Positions 10,234 to 22,200 of a DNA stretch of 64,000 nucleotides are shown in pieces. The DNA is taken from NCBI GenBank assembly GCA_946800325.1, contig OX326961.1:2768655-2832654 (forward strand), in the 5' to 3' direction. The stretch comes from Luzula sylvatica (lineage: Eukaryota > Streptophyta > Magnoliopsida > Poales > Juncaceae). The notes beneath the pieces are model-generated. The model was not told the origin of the DNA, searched no databases, and saw only the letters and a program-made list of their open reading frames with translations. The number at the start of each line of letters is the position of its first letter. Position 1 is the stretch's first letter. Both the position numbers and the translations under genes were made by a program.

Positions 10234-10865
10234 CTTTAAAAACAACAATATGTACTACAAAATACAAAATAATATATACGACTTAACAAAATATATAACT
10301 TCAATGAAAATAGTATAATACGATCATTAGAGTAATTTTGTTGTGCTATTTGACCTTCTATTTATAATAGTAATAAATATTGTCAATTATATATGGAAAA
10401 TTGACAAGTCAAATTCAAGTTACAAGAATTCAAATAGAATCTAGCTTTGATAAATACATAATTTTTGTATAGACAATATATTACTCAACAACTTTATAAT
10501 TTTTCAAACTAGTATTTTATCAATAACAGAATATACATTCATGACAGTTGAATTCTATTTGAAATTTTAGAAAATGAAATTCAATTAACAGTGCTGGTTA
10601 TATATAAAAATGATAAGCTAATATTTAGGATATAGTAGAAAAAACTTCATTCTGGTAGCAAACAAAATTCAAAATATGAAAAGAAAAGAAAAAAACCGTT
10701 CAAAGGATGACCAGTAAACTTAGTTCTTAATTCTTATCTTTGTTCCCGTAAATAATTACTCCTTTTAATAAAATGTGTTTTGAAACTTCCAACCATTATG
10801 TCTAGCCGAAGCAGTTTCATTCTACCAAATTAACTTCATAGGTTACTTATTGACCTTTTAATTTT

Positions 10866-10872
10866 TTATATA
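10866..10872 (+). promoter_or_regulatory. Candidate TATA box of the GT14 gene
   Basis: The word ttatata lies about 75 bp upstream of the ATG at 10947. The spacing is plausible, but the surrounding DNA is AT-rich. Confidence 0.4.
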
Positions 10873-10946
10873 CCAAATTTGCATGACTCAAATCCATATT
10901 TTTTACATGCTGTATCCTCATGTTATGTGCATGAATACACACAACA

Positions 10947-12511
10947 ATGAAACCAAAGCAACAAGGTATTTCTCCTATGGAGAAGAGGTTTACTTGGCCC
11001 CTATTTCTTTTCATAGTAGTTCTGATCTTTCTTATTTACAATTCATACAACTTGGGTTACCTCTCTTCTCTTCAATCAACCTTTTGTGCTAAACCGACTT
11101 CGAATCGCTCAAATCTTAATGAACTAGATATATCCTCATTTATTTCAAATTCCTCGATCCCTCGTTTTGCATACTTTATATCGGGTTCGAAAGGAGATTT
11201 AAATAGTCTTTGGAGAACCCTACGAGCTAGTTACCACCCTAGAAATGTATATCTTCTGCATTTAGACTTGCAAACTCCATTTCTAGTAAGAAAAGAATTG
11301 ATTTTGCGCGTACAAAATGATGAATTGTTTTCAAAAACTGGTAATGTGCATGTGATAAGAAATGCCAATACAGTTACATACAAGGGACCGACCATGGTTG
11401 CTAATACACTTCACGCGTGCGCAATTTTACTCAGAATGAGTAAAAATTGGGATTGGTTTATTAATCTAAGTGCCTCAGATTATCCTCTTATGCCTCAAGA
11501 TGGTATGTTCAATTCTGGTTTTTATTCTTTTTTTCTATATTTTTAGTTCATTATTCATATTCTTTTTCTCAAAATTTAACGAACTACTTGTTTTGTAGAT
11601 TTAATGCATGCATTTTCGTCCATGCCGAGGAACCTGAATTTTGTGGAGCACACAAGTAAATTGGGATGGAAAGAGTATGGTCGATTCTCTCAATTAATAT
11701 TCCATTCAAATGTTGAAAATTTAATTGTGTGTATTTAAATATTGAGATTTTGATTATGCTGGTTAAATCAGAGCACTACGAGGACGACCAATTATCGTTG
11801 ACCCAGGACTTTATTTGTCTAGAAAATCAGATATTTTCTGGGCGTCTCAAAACAGAGAATTGCCTACTGCATTCAAACTATTTACTGGTAATGAATAAAA
11901 TAGTTTAATTTCTTCAATAAAATAGTTTAATTTCATGCATTAGCCTTAATCAATCTATCTTATTCGAGTTGAAATATCCTAAAATCTTTAACGAGTTGAT
12001 TTGTTATACAGGTTCTGCATGGGTAATTTTATCACGGGAATTCGTCGAATACTTCGTATGGGGATACGATAATCTTCCGCGCACTATACTCATGTACTAC
12101 TCAAACTCCGTCTCCTCGCCCGAGGCCTATTTTCAAACCGTGATATGCAATTCTAAATTTTTTTCAAGTACGGTGGTAAACCATGATTTGCATTATATCG
12201 CGTGGGGTAATCCTCCAAAGCAGCATCCCAGTACCCTCACTTCAGCCCATTTACCTGAAATGATCGAAAGTGGTGCACCATTCGCCCGAAAATTCAATCA
12301 TGATGATGTGGCACTAGATAAGATTGATTCAGATTTATTGTCTAGGGTTGGTGGAGGTTATGTGCCAGGTGGTTGGTGTAAGGGAGCTCAATCATGTACG
12401 CAGATAGGAGACGTGAATCATATACGGCCTGGAAATGGATCGATTCGGCTCGGTAAATTGTTGGATCGAGTCGTATGGTCGGAGAAATTTAGAAAGGATC
12501 AGTGTAAATAG
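10947..12511 (+). CDS. GT14-family beta-glucuronosyltransferase (GlcAT14-like), four exons
   Basis: Exons 10947-11502, 11599-11674, 11772-11887 and 12012-12511 join with GT-AG introns and consistent phases to an unbroken 415-residue protein ending in tag. It belongs to the core-2/I-branching family (PF02485, CAZy GT14). Plant members related to Arabidopsis GlcAT14A-C add glucuronic acid to type II arabinogalactan of arabinogalactan proteins in the Golgi. It has type II membrane topology: a short basic N-terminus, one hydrophobic anchor at about 17-37 and a lumenal catalytic domain. Family blocks in order are RFAYFISGSKGD, the LLHLDLQTP region, YKGPTMVANTLHA, the WDWFINLSASDYPL block before the first intron, LGWKE, RPIIVDPGLY, TGSAWVILSREF, SSPEAYFQTVICNS, HYIAWGNPPKQHP and a GGGYVPGGWC tail. 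No key block is missing. The ATG at 10947 is preferred because the upstream ATG at 10883 is in a different frame. The exact acceptor substrate cannot be read from sequence. Confidence 0.93.
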
Positions 12512-12561
12512 GATAATTTGGGTATGTTTTGGAGAAGTATAAGATTTACAGTTTTGGTTAA

Positions 12562-12585
12562 TTAGGGTTTAGGGTTTAGGGTTTA
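12562..12585 (+). repeat. Short interstitial telomere-like tract (TTTAGGG)3
   Basis: Three perfect consecutive TTTAGGG units, with partial units at both edges, begin 51 bp past the GT14 stop codon. This is the plant telomere repeat. It is too short to be a chromosome end and most likely lies in the 3' UTR. Confidence 0.8.
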
Positions 12586-12906
12586 TTTATTACTGGTCAA
12601 TTAAGAATAATAATTTTTTTTGATGAAATTAAGAATAATTAGTGACGGCATGTTTGCTACTTTAGAAACTTATTTAGTTTTAGCTTGTTATTCATTAATT
12701 GCCTAGATTTTTTTTTAATTAAAAAGAACATTTAATTATGATAACAATTTCTCGTTCTCTCTGACAATTAGTATTTGTTTCAATCAAGTTTTCTTAGAAA
12801 AATATAACTGCGAATGAAAGACTTTCGAAATAAAATCCACAAAAGAACACAAGAAAAACTCATTACCATATTAAACCATTTATTGCCAATACAAGAATCT
12901 AGTTAA

Positions 12907-12912
12907 TTTATT
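12907..12912 (-). terminator. Candidate poly(A) signal for the Ole e 1-like gene
   Basis: The plus-strand tttatt reads AATAAA on the minus strand, about 55 bp beyond the stop codon of the minus-strand gene, a typical distance. Confidence 0.4.
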
Positions 12913-12966
12913 CCTTCCAAAACCCCCAATCTTTTTTGCTACCCCAAATCCCCTAATTGATATTAA

Positions 12967-13624
12967 TTAAGGGCACTTAGTTCTCCTTTTTGATCCAAAA
13001 ACAAAAACACCACCACTATAGCGGTACTCAACTCCATTTGTGAGCTTCAATGCCTTCTCGAACTTGAGAGAATTTGATCCTATTCTAGAAGGGTACAATG
13101 CTACGTTGCATTTACGCAATGGCGAGTTAAGGACGTAAACCCGACACTTATTGCTCGTGAAACTCGTCAACGCTGATGTCTGAAGCAAGAAATAGCCCCC
13201 CTTGTCGGTCGTCACAGGCAATGAAATCCCGTTCGTACTGTTTGAACGGCATCTTATTGTCACAATAGCACCTGAAATTATAATATAGATAACTTCGATT
13301 ATAAAAATAGTTCAAACCTTCCCCTAATAACCAATGTATTTTTATCATTATTTTCACTTGTATCAAAATCGAAGTGAGACAAATAGGCTTCTAAATTAAC
13401 AGAAAAAAAATGTAATTATAAGAAAAATAACCGAACAAACCTGGAATAGGTGCGGCATTTAGTTTCGCATTGTAACCGGGCAGTTTGCATGATTGGCAGA
13501 AAACCGTGCCTTCGATCCCGACAGAAAATTTTATTTGATTCTTCGTGGACGGTGGACGCGGCAGACCGGCTGCAGAAATGAACACGATAGAAAGAAAAAT
13601 AAGTAAATGCCTTAACCAAATCAT
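12967..13624 (-). CDS. Secreted Pollen Ole e 1-like domain protein, two exons
   Basis: On the minus strand, exon 1 (13624-13441) and exon 2 (13271-12967) join across a GT-AG intron (gtttgt...ttcag) to give 162 residues. A hydrophobic signal peptide (about 1-19, LLIFLSIVFISAA) precedes a Pollen_Ole_e_1 type domain (PF01190). Landmarks are VEGT-type strand GIEGTVFCQSC with Cys43 and Cys46, PGAIVTIRC with Cys69, TTDKGGYFLL at 82-91, KCRVYVLNSPLRKC with Cys104 and Cys116, and a terminal Cys161. The six cysteines suggest three disulfides in the apoplast or cell wall. Related proteins occur in pollen, pistil and root cell walls, with no enzymatic activity established. Here the domain stands alone, without a proline-rich extensin-like region. 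The first ATG after a minus-strand TATA element was taken as start. Tissue of expression cannot be inferred. Confidence 0.85.
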
Positions 13625-13670
13625 CCTTGATATTTTAGTTTGGTGTTAATGTGGTGTTCAAGTATAGGTA

Positions 13671-13677
13671 ATTTATA
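13671..13677 (-). promoter_or_regulatory. TATA box of the Ole e 1-like gene
   Basis: The plus-strand atttata reads tataaat on the minus strand, about 47 bp upstream of the start codon at 13624. Confidence 0.5.
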
Positions 13678-13679
13678 GG

Positions 13680-14220
13680 GGTCTGGTGATGAATAATTGT
13701 AGGATAGTGTGTGTGCTGTTATTACGAGGTAACTTTTACAATGTTGATATTATTATAATTATAATTATATATCATCTAATGGTAAAGTAAAATTGAAAAC
13801 ATCAATTTTGAGAAAATGATTATAAATTAATTAGTGGAGTACTGTCACAATAAAAGTATGCAAGTTCAAACAAATATCAAAACTACTAATGTTAACTGTG
13901 TAGAAATTAATGGTTATACCAATTACATGATTAGTTGTACCGATTAAAAAAATAAGGGAGTTCTGTCATACATCTTTTTAAAAAGGTATTTTGGAAATTT
14001 AGAATGATGTATCACAAATTTTATTTTTTATGAATATTTTATTTTTTCATGAACAATTCAAATTTCCTATTTAACCTATTATTTATTGATAAATATATTT
14101 AAAATTTACCTTAAACAAATATCTTGTGATTAAGCTCTCCTAAAAAATAATAATCATGTTTAATTTACTAAATAAAACATAATTTTTTGTGAGGTTTAAG
14201 ACAAAAATAAAGGATTTGTT
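13680..14220. other. AT-rich intergenic DNA
   Basis: No gene, hairpin or repeat worth naming is visible between the Ole e 1-like gene promoter and the foldback element. Confidence 0.55.
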
Positions 14221-15485
14221 TGATATGGCATTGCTTTGTTTTGGATTTGCACACTTAAACGTTGGTTTTGCACAATTTGCAGAACTAGTTGTTTCGGCAG
14301 ATTATCTTGCGAAACACATTTCTGTTTCGCCATGCACCTTGACGTAACAGTTTGAACATGATTTTGATCTGTTAACTGGGTACAAATTTATTAACAATGG
14401 TCACAACAACAAAAATTTTTTTAAACCAATTTCACCATTTTACCTGGCGAAACACCTTGAGTTAGTTTTTTTTTTCTTTTATCTTTGAACCTTGTTAGAT
14501 TCCCCCAATGAGTAGGATGTGTGCGGGAGTGACATTCCATGTGTTTCGCTATGGTAGATGATGAAACAGCCTGGATTTTAGGATATTTCAGCATTGTTTT
14601 TATTACAACTTCAACATTATTTTGTACCAGTTTAAATTAAGAATTAACAAATTATTAAAATACCAAAGTTTTAATTATTTTTAAGTACCATAATTTGCAA
14701 TTTTCAATTATCATTTACCCTCGGAAAATTGTTCACAAGGATTCTGATGTATTTTTGGATTATGTCACGATTTTAACAATGATTTTCATGTAACTTCCAC
14801 ATTTTTTTTACCAATTTAGTTTAATAATTAACAAATTATTAAAATACCAATATTTTAGATCTTATCAAGTACTGCAACATTTTGTTCCAAATAATTTAAA
14901 ATAACTAATAAAAAATATCAAAATAACTAAAAAGTATAAATAATCTAATTTAACATACTAATATTACAAACTAACCGAATTCATAAAAAAACTCATTGAA
15001 AAATAACTAATTAACCAAATTAACCTCTTCTAACTAATACAAATTTTTAAAAAACTTACAAGGAAGAGTAGAAACATGATTTCTACCTCGAACCCAAGCT
15101 CCTCCTTCGAAAACGATGAGATTTTGGGGTATTTCGGGATTTTATGGTTTTGGAAGAAGAAAAAAAAGGAAAGAAGAAGAAGAAGCAGAAGAAGACGAGG
15201 GCTCTATGCAGGCCAATAATTCAGTGTCTTTTGCCAGATTATTTGGCGAAACACACTTTTCGCCAAGTTATTTAGCGAAGCACAATTTATTCCCAATTTG
15301 TCGCCTCGTGAGTTCAATATAACATTTCGCCGGGACTCCCATAAATCTGCACAGAAAAGTGTGTTTCGACAAAGGTTAGATGACGAAACGACCTTAAACA
15401 AATTTTTTTTGGACTTTGACCCTTGTTAATATTTTTGTACCCGAATTAACAAGTCAAAATCACGTTTGAACTGTTTCGCCAAGCT

Positions 15486-15493
15486 GCATAGCG
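15486..15493. repeat. hAT target-site duplication, left copy
   Basis: The sequence gcatagcg is identical to 15909-15916. Removing the element and one copy restores the palindrome gtttcgc...gcgaaac. Confidence 0.85.
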
Positions 15494-15908
15494 TAAGGAT
15501 GTCAACGGGACGAGTCGGGTTCGGGTAAGCCTCCCCATACTCGAACCCGAAAAAAGGATATTGAACCCGAACCCAAAATATTACAAACAATCAACTTGTA
15601 CAAAATACATTCAAAATGCAAATATTACAGATAATTAATCCATGAAACATCACAAATTTTCATATCATTGGGTATTTTCGGATATTTTTTGGGTATTTCT
15701 CGAGTATTTTTCGGGTTTGGGTTAGGATATATTTTCGGGTTCGGGTATACCCGCGGGTAAAAATGTCCCCCATAACCGAACCCAAACCCGGAGCGAATAT
15801 TTTTTACCGAGTAATACCCGATCCACTGGTATTTTTTTCGAGTATTACCGTCCCGTTTGAGTCGGGTACCCACGGATTCAGATATTATGCAACCCATTGA
15901 CATCCCTA
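15494..15908. mobile_element. Nonautonomous hAT element, 415 bp, nested
   Basis: The left end taaggatgtcaacggg and the reverse-complemented right end tagggatgtcaatggg are TIRs of the common plant TAGGGATGTCAA type. They are flanked by a perfect 8-bp duplication gcatagcg. The interior is full of cgggt and acccg words in both orientations (cgggttcggg, acccgaaccc), typical of this family, and has no transposase frame. It inserted into the older foldback element. Confidence 0.88.
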
Positions 15909-15916
15909 GCATAGCG
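15909..15916. repeat. hAT target-site duplication, right copy
   Basis: This is a perfect copy of gcatagcg at 15486-15493, directly after the right TIR. Confidence 0.85.
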
Positions 15917-16065
15917 AAACAGAACTATGTCATTTCGCCAGATAACCTGGCGAAACATTTAATTTTGCAAATTGTGCAATATCAATTTGAAGTGTACAAA
16001 TCCAAAACAATGTAATACTATACATCAAAAAAATTGAAATAAAAAGGAATAATATTTTATATATA

Positions 16066-16938
16066 TTTCAAAAACCCCCTAACTTTTGATTTCTTCAAAA
16101 CCCCCCTAAAAACTAAATTTCATTTTTAGGAAACTCCAAAAAACTAAATTTCTTCAAAATCTCTATTTTTTAGGAAATTCCAATTTTTTTTTAAAAACTA
16201 ACCACGGATGGTGTTACACAAATTTTGGAACCAAAATACCCTTCTATTTACATATGTAGTAATATTAATTTTAAAAAAATCCTAAAAAAATTGACATATA
16301 ATAATAAAAAAATAATTATTGTATAATATGTTTATAAAGTTTTAATATTTCATGTATTATATATATTTGACTTATATTTTTTTTCCTGAAAAACTAACAT
16401 AAAATAATAAGATGAACAACAATATTAAAAGAACACCTTGCAAATATTTTAAAAAAATAAAATATCATGAAACTATTAAAAAAATATATAAAAAGAGAAT
16501 GAAATAAAAATTAGATGTTTAAACAGATATTTTTCTATCAATATATTTTTAATGTGTTTATTTATTGTTGTTTATTTTATTACTATATGATGTTAGTTTT
16601 TCATGAATAATAAGTAAGAAATTAAAATTATATACGCACAACAAGTAATAATTTTATTGTTTTGAAATCTCATGTTAAAAAAATATTTATGAATTTTCTT
16701 AAAATTAATAAATTAATAAAAAATAACAAAAATATGTTTTAATTACTTACATATATGAAAATAGAAGGTTATTTTGGTCAAAAAAATGTTCAACACCTTT
16801 CATGATTAGTTTTAATCTCTACAGGGGAGTATTTGAAAATAAAAGTTTGGTCAAACAAGTTTTTTGGGGTTTCCAAAAAGATAGAATTTTTTTTAGAATA
16901 TCCAAAAAAGTTAGGGATTTTTTTGAAAATTCTGTTTA
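16066..16938. mobile_element. Long-TIR AT-rich nonautonomous element
   Basis: The left arm (16066-16260) and right arm (about 16741-16938) are inverted copies roughly 200 bp long. Matching blocks include ccctaactttt, aaaacccccc/ggggtttcc, ggtgtt.cac and aaaatacccttctatt. The centre is AT-rich and non-coding. Long arms suggest a Mutator-like MITE. No target duplication was found, so the edges are approximate. Confidence 0.6.
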
Positions 16939-17135
16939 TCAATAATGTACATTATTAGTACTAATTTAAGCACCCTCCTATTTTGCACCTATCTTTGACG
17001 CTCCTCATGAAGCCACATCATCATACTCATTAACCATTAGATTGTGTGATGTGGGTTCATCATATGCATTAATATTATATTTGATCATTTATGACATGCA
17101 TTTTATATGACTAATTTTAAGTATTAATTAGAAAT

Positions 17136-17672
17136 ATTAGATGTAGTGATGTGGTTTAATCTCAATCATTATATTTTTGTTAGATTTTATGAAGATCATA
17201 TTTTGTGTAGTCATTTATGTGTTATTATTTTACACCTTGTTTTAAGCATTCTTAGAAAGTCACATCATCCTACATTAATGATGTGGCCTATTATTATTGG
17301 TTAGAATCACATTAACCAAGTCTACTCAATTGTTTAACATTTCACCTAAAATTACATGATCAAATATGAATGCAATGGAATATGAAAAGTTTATATTTGA
17401 ACCATTAGATGTAGCGATATGGTTTAATCTCAATCATTAATTTTTCGGTAGATTTTTTTTTTTTTTGAGAAATTTTGTGTAGTCATTTATGTGTCATTAT
17501 TTTACACCATCTTTTAAACATTCTTAGAAAGCCACATCATCCTACATTCTTAACGTGGCATATTATTATTGGTTAGAATCACATTAAACCAAATCTAATC
17601 AATTGTTTAACATTTCACATAAGATTACATGATCAAATGTGAATGCAATGAAATATGAAAAGTTTATATATA
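17136..17672 (+). repeat. Tandem duplication, two ~270-bp copies
   Basis: Copy 1 starts at 17136 and copy 2 at 17404, both with attagatgtag followed by tggtttaatctcaatcatt. They run in parallel through tgtgtagtcatttatgtg, cttagaaag.cacatcatcc, tattattattggttagaatc and gaaaagtttatat. The offset drifts from 268 to about 273 bp. The copies are clearly diverged, so this is an old duplication. Related words (cacatcatcatac) also occur near 17010. It is non-coding. Confidence 0.8.
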
Positions 17673-19220
17673 AAATACTAATAATTTAATACATAGTATT
17701 ATAAAACATACAACATATATTACTATTATTTTGGAAATTTAATTTATAAACCCATAAAATATATTCATTTTAATATTCTCTTTTATTTTGACATCCATAT
17801 TAGCATAGTTCATACATACATTTTTCATAATTTCAATTTGAAAAAATATTATGTAAGAAAATACAATGCAAACAAATACATATTTAGTATTTACATAATA
17901 GATTTTTAAGAATTTTGTTTGCATAATAGAATTTTTAAGTATTATTAATTATTTATTTTAAAGATTATAACAATAATATAATACTAAATAGATTATATTT
18001 GTGTTTTTAAGCAAACAAAACTTTTTCAAAAAATAATAGAATTAAAAAATATTTTATCCATCTAAATAACTTTTTATACATATAAACACCTATCAAATTG
18101 TATTTTTATTTTAAAAAATGAAAAAAATCATATAATATGAAATAATTTGTATTTATGTTTATAATAAATTAAATTTTGATATTATTTATTAAACTGTCTC
18201 CACTATTATGTTTTATATTATTTTATATTTTCTATTGCATTTTTAATCAATAAAAATTATTAATACTATATAATTAATAATGTGTTACTACATATGTTGT
18301 ATTATTTATTATTTTAATATTTGATATTTTATGAAATATTATGAACAATAATATAATATTTGTTGTTATGTTTTATCGTAAGATTTTATCATACTTATTT
18401 TTATATATTATTATATAATGACACTAATATAAGTACTATTATTTGATTAAAAAAATTAGATTTTTCGTTATCGTAATGTAAAATAATTGCAAAATATAGG
18501 AATAATCATAGATAAATAAATTCAAATAATTTTATTTTAAGATGATATTATTATTACTATCATACAAATGTGTAATTTGTTATTTGTTATATTATAATAA
18601 AAAACATAATTTACATCCTCGTGAGTAAATTTAGCATGTTATTTGTGTAATATATAAGTGTCAAACATACTAAACAACGATTAGACTAAAAACTGTTAAA
18701 AGTATTAACAGGGCAATTTTAATTTTCATTGCACATGCTAGAATAAAAAAGAATAACAGAGGATATGTATTCATTGTGACCAGAGAAAGAGAAAGAGGCT
18801 AAATTTGGGATTGGGATAATGGGTATTTGTGGCGGGATCGATATAATTTGTAACGGGAATTGCGATTAGTGTCGGTGAATTGCTTGTCATAACTATCGAT
18901 ACACATACATTTTATAAACTTATTACATTGAGTATACTCCAAGTTTATAATTGCCTATTAATGCGTGCATGCATGGTTAAATTAAATTAGGTTTAATATT
19001 TATTATTTTGGGAAGTTCTTAATTTTGTAAAGTTTGGAATATAAGCTTTGTTAAAGTAGCTAGGTTTCAAAGCCAATTCATTACATAATGATGTAATAAA
19101 GTAAAAATATATGATTTCGGTCACAAATTGATTCAAACTTCTTTATTTTTACTCGTCTTTAAATTTCTACACCTATTTGAAGATAGTGTTTTTTAAATAT
19201 TAGTAAGGGATCTTTATAAA
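17673..19220. other. Very AT-rich spacer before the satellite array
   Basis: No gene is supported. The DNA is AT-rich except about 18,720-18,900, where composition is more balanced but no family is recognised. A short purine-pyrimidine alternating word (gcgtgcatgcatgg) lies near 18,964. Confidence 0.55.
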
Positions 19221-22200
19221 ATTACGTAGTAAAATATTCGATCCAAACTATCTAAAAAATAAGTTATTTGGACGCCTCAGAGAGTTATAAGATTGTTATG
19301 AACCGAAAAACAATATTTCTTAGTGTTCGTAAAATTTTGTGAAAACTTACGTAATAAAAGATACGATACAAACGATCTAAAAACACGTTATCTGAATCGA
19401 ATAAAAAACTTTCTTAGTATTTGTACAATTTGGTAAAAAGTTACGTATTAAAACATTCGATCCAAACCATCTGAAAACACGTTATTTGGACTCCTCATAG
19501 CGTTAAAACAATTGTATAAATCGAAAAACAAACTTTCTTAGTGTTTGTAAAATTTGGTGAAAAGTTATGTGGTAAAAGATACGATACAAATGATCTAAAA
19601 ACATGTTATTTGAACTCCTCAAAACGTAAAAAGATTGCTATGAATCGAATATAAAACTTTCTTAGTGTTTGTACAATTTGATGCAAAATTACGTAGTGAA
19701 AGATTCGATCCAAACCATCTCAAAAACAAGTTATTTGGGCTCCTCAGAGAGTTATAAGATTGTTTTGTATAGGAAAACAAACTTTCTTAGTATTTGTTAA
19801 ATTTTGTGAAAAGGTACGTAGTGAAAGATCCGATGCAAACGATCTAAAAACACGTTATTTGAACTTCTCAAAACATAAAACGATTGCTATGAATCGAATA
19901 GAAAACATTCTTAGTGTGTGTACAATTTGTTGCAAAATTACGTAGTACAATATTCGATCCAAACCATCTCGAAAACAAGTTATTCGGGCACATCAAAGAG
20001 TTATAAGATTGTTTTGAATCGAAAAACAAGCTCCCTTAGTGTTTGGAAAATTTGGTGAAAACTTACGTAGTGAAAGATACGATACAAACGATCTAAAAAC
20101 ACGTTATTTGGACTCCTCAAAATGTAAAAAGATTGCTATGAGTCGAATAGAAAATTTTCTTAGTATTTGTACAATTTGGTGAAAAGTTACATAGTAAAAC
20201 ATTTGATCCAAACCATCTCAAAAAACGTTATTTAGACTCCTCATAGCGCTAAAAGAATTGTGTGAATCGAAAAACAAACTATCTAAATGTTTGTAAAATT
20301 TGGTGAAAAGTTATGTAGTAAATGATACGATACAAATGATCAAAAAACACGTTATTTGTAATCCTCAAAATGTAAAAAAATTGCTATGAATCGAATAGAA
20401 AACTTTCTTTGTGTTTGTACAATTTTGGTGCAAAATTACATTGTAAAAGATTCGAACAAAACCATCGCAAAAACAAGTTATTTGGGATCCTCGGAGAGTT
20501 ATAAGATTGTTATGAATCGAAAAACAAACTTTCTTAGCGTTTGTAAAATTTGGTGAAAAATTATGTGGTAAAAGATATGATACAAAAGATCTAAAAACAC
20601 GTTATTTGAACTCCTCAAAACGTAAAAAGATTGTTATGAATCGAAAATAAAACTTTCTTAGTGTTTGTACAATTTGGTGCAAAATTACGTAGTAAAAGAT
20701 TCGATCCAAACCATCTCAAAAACAAGTTATTTGGGCTCCTCAGAGAGTTAAAAGATTGTTATGAATCGAAAAACAAATTTTCTTAGTGTTCGTAAAATTT
20801 TGTGAAAAGTTACGTAGTGAAAGATACGATACAAAAGATCTAAAGCCACGTTATTTGAACTCCTATAAACGTAAAAAGATTGCTATGAATCGAATAGAAA
20901 ACTTTCTTAGTGTTTGTACAATTTGGTGCAAAATTACGTAGTAAAAGATTCGATCCAAACCATCTAAAAAACAAGTTATTTGGGCTTCTCAGAGAGTTAC
21001 AAGATTGTTTTGAATCGAAAAACAAAGTTTCTTAGTGTTTGTAAAATTTGGTGAAAAGTTACGTAGTGAAAGATACGATACAAATGATCTTAAAACATGT
21101 TATTTGGACTCCTCAAAACGTAAAAAGATTGCTATGAGTCGAATGAAAACTTTCTTAGTGTTTGTACAATTTGGTGAAAAGTTACGTAGTAAAACATTCG
21201 ATCCAAACCTTCTCAAAACACCTTATTTAGACTCCTCATAGCGCTAAAAGAATTGTGTGAATCGAAAAACAAACTTTCTAACTGTTTGTAAAATTTGGTG
21301 AAAAGTCATGTAGTAAAAGATACGATACAAATTGATCAAAAAACACGTTATTTGAAATCCTCACAATGTAAAAAAATTGCTATGAATCGAATAGAAACCT
21401 TTCTTAGTGTTTGTACAATTTTGGTGTAAAATTACGTAGTAAAAGATTCGATCCAAAATATCTCAAAAACAAGTTATTTGGGCTCCGCGCAGAGTTATAA
21501 GATAGTTATGAATCGAAAAACAAACTTTCTTAGTGTTTGTAAAAGTTGGTTAAAAGTTACGTAGTGAAAGATACGATACAAAGGATCTAAAAACACGTTA
21601 TTTGAACTCTTCAAAATGTAAAAAGATTGCTATGAATCGAATTGAAAACTTTCTTAGTGTTTGTACAATTTGGTGAAAAGTTACGTAGTAAAATATTTGA
21701 TCCAAACCAATTCAAAACATGTTATTTTGACTCCTCATAGCGTTAAAAGAATTGTATGAATCGAAAAACAAACTTTCTTAGTGTTTGCAAAATTTGGTGA
21801 AAAGTTATGTAGTAAAAGATACGATACAAATGATCTAAAAACACGTTATTTTAATTCTTCAAAACGTAAAAAGATTGTTATGAATCGAATAGAAAACTTT
21901 CTTAGTGTTTGTACAATTTGGTGCAAAATTACATAGTAAAAGAATCCATCCAAACCATCTCAAAAACAAGTTATTTGGGCTCCTCAGAGAGTTAAAATAT
22001 TGTTATGAATCGAAAAACGAACTTTCTTAGTGTTAGTAAAATTTGGTGAAAAGTTACGTAGTGAAAGATACGATACAAACGATCTAAAAACACGTTATTT
22101 GAACTCTTCAAAATGTAAAAAGATTGCTATGAATCGAATAGAAAACTATCTTAGTGTTTGTACAATTTGGTGAAAAGTTACGTAGTAAAACATTCGATCC

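Larger units (their letters stand above)
9518..10860. other. Intergenic DNA upstream of the GT14 gene
   Basis: Apart from the hairpin at 9843-9913 and a 23-bp tandem duplication at 10191-10233, I see no gene. Short minus-strand frames here have no recognisable domain. The stretch becomes very AT-rich from about 10130 onward. Confidence 0.5.
12512..12966. other. Convergent intergenic spacer between GT14 and Ole e 1-like genes
   Basis: Both genes must terminate in this ~455-bp spacer. It holds a telomere-like tract near the GT14 end and a minus-strand AATAAA near the other end. Nothing else is recognisable. Confidence 0.6.
14291..15956. repeat. Dispersed 25-nt palindrome GTTTCGCCA-N7-TGGCGAAAC
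   Basis: Copies with varying decay lie at 14291-14315, 14324-14348, 14429-14453, 14543-14567, 15229-15253, 15256-15280, 15363-15389, 15474-15493 (completed across the hAT insertion by aaac after 15916) and 15932-15956. A partial copy lies near 15324. Their arms are complementary, while the 7-nt centres differ. The spacing is irregular, so this is not an ordinary tandem repeat. Confidence 0.75.
14221..16027. mobile_element. Foldback / Mutator-like element with long TIRs
   Basis: The left arm (14221 to about 14453) and right arm (about 15363-16027, interrupted by a hAT insertion) are inverted copies. Matching words include tgttttggatttg, gcacaatttgca, ttgtaccc and aaaatca.gtttgaac. This gives TIRs of more than 200 bp, as in Mutator-like or foldback elements. 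The arms and interior carry a repeated 25-nt palindrome (GTTTCGCCA, 7 nt, TGGCGAAAC). The interior has no transposase. A short Lys/Glu-rich open stretch near 15116-15320 is unsupported. I see no clear target duplication, so the outer limits are approximate. Confidence 0.65.

Noticed and set aside
10883..11092. Upstream ATG at 10883 as GT14 start
   Set aside because: Its frame differs from the catalytic frame and stops at 11092. The ATG at 10947 gives the expected short cytosolic tail and membrane anchor.
12562..12585. Chromosome end or large interstitial telomere
   Set aside because: There are only three units, and unique gene sequence lies on both sides.
15116..15322. 68-residue Lys/Glu-rich frame in the foldback element
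   Set aside because: It is a low-complexity gaagaa run and contains two copies of the element's palindrome. It could be a captured fragment but is unsupported.
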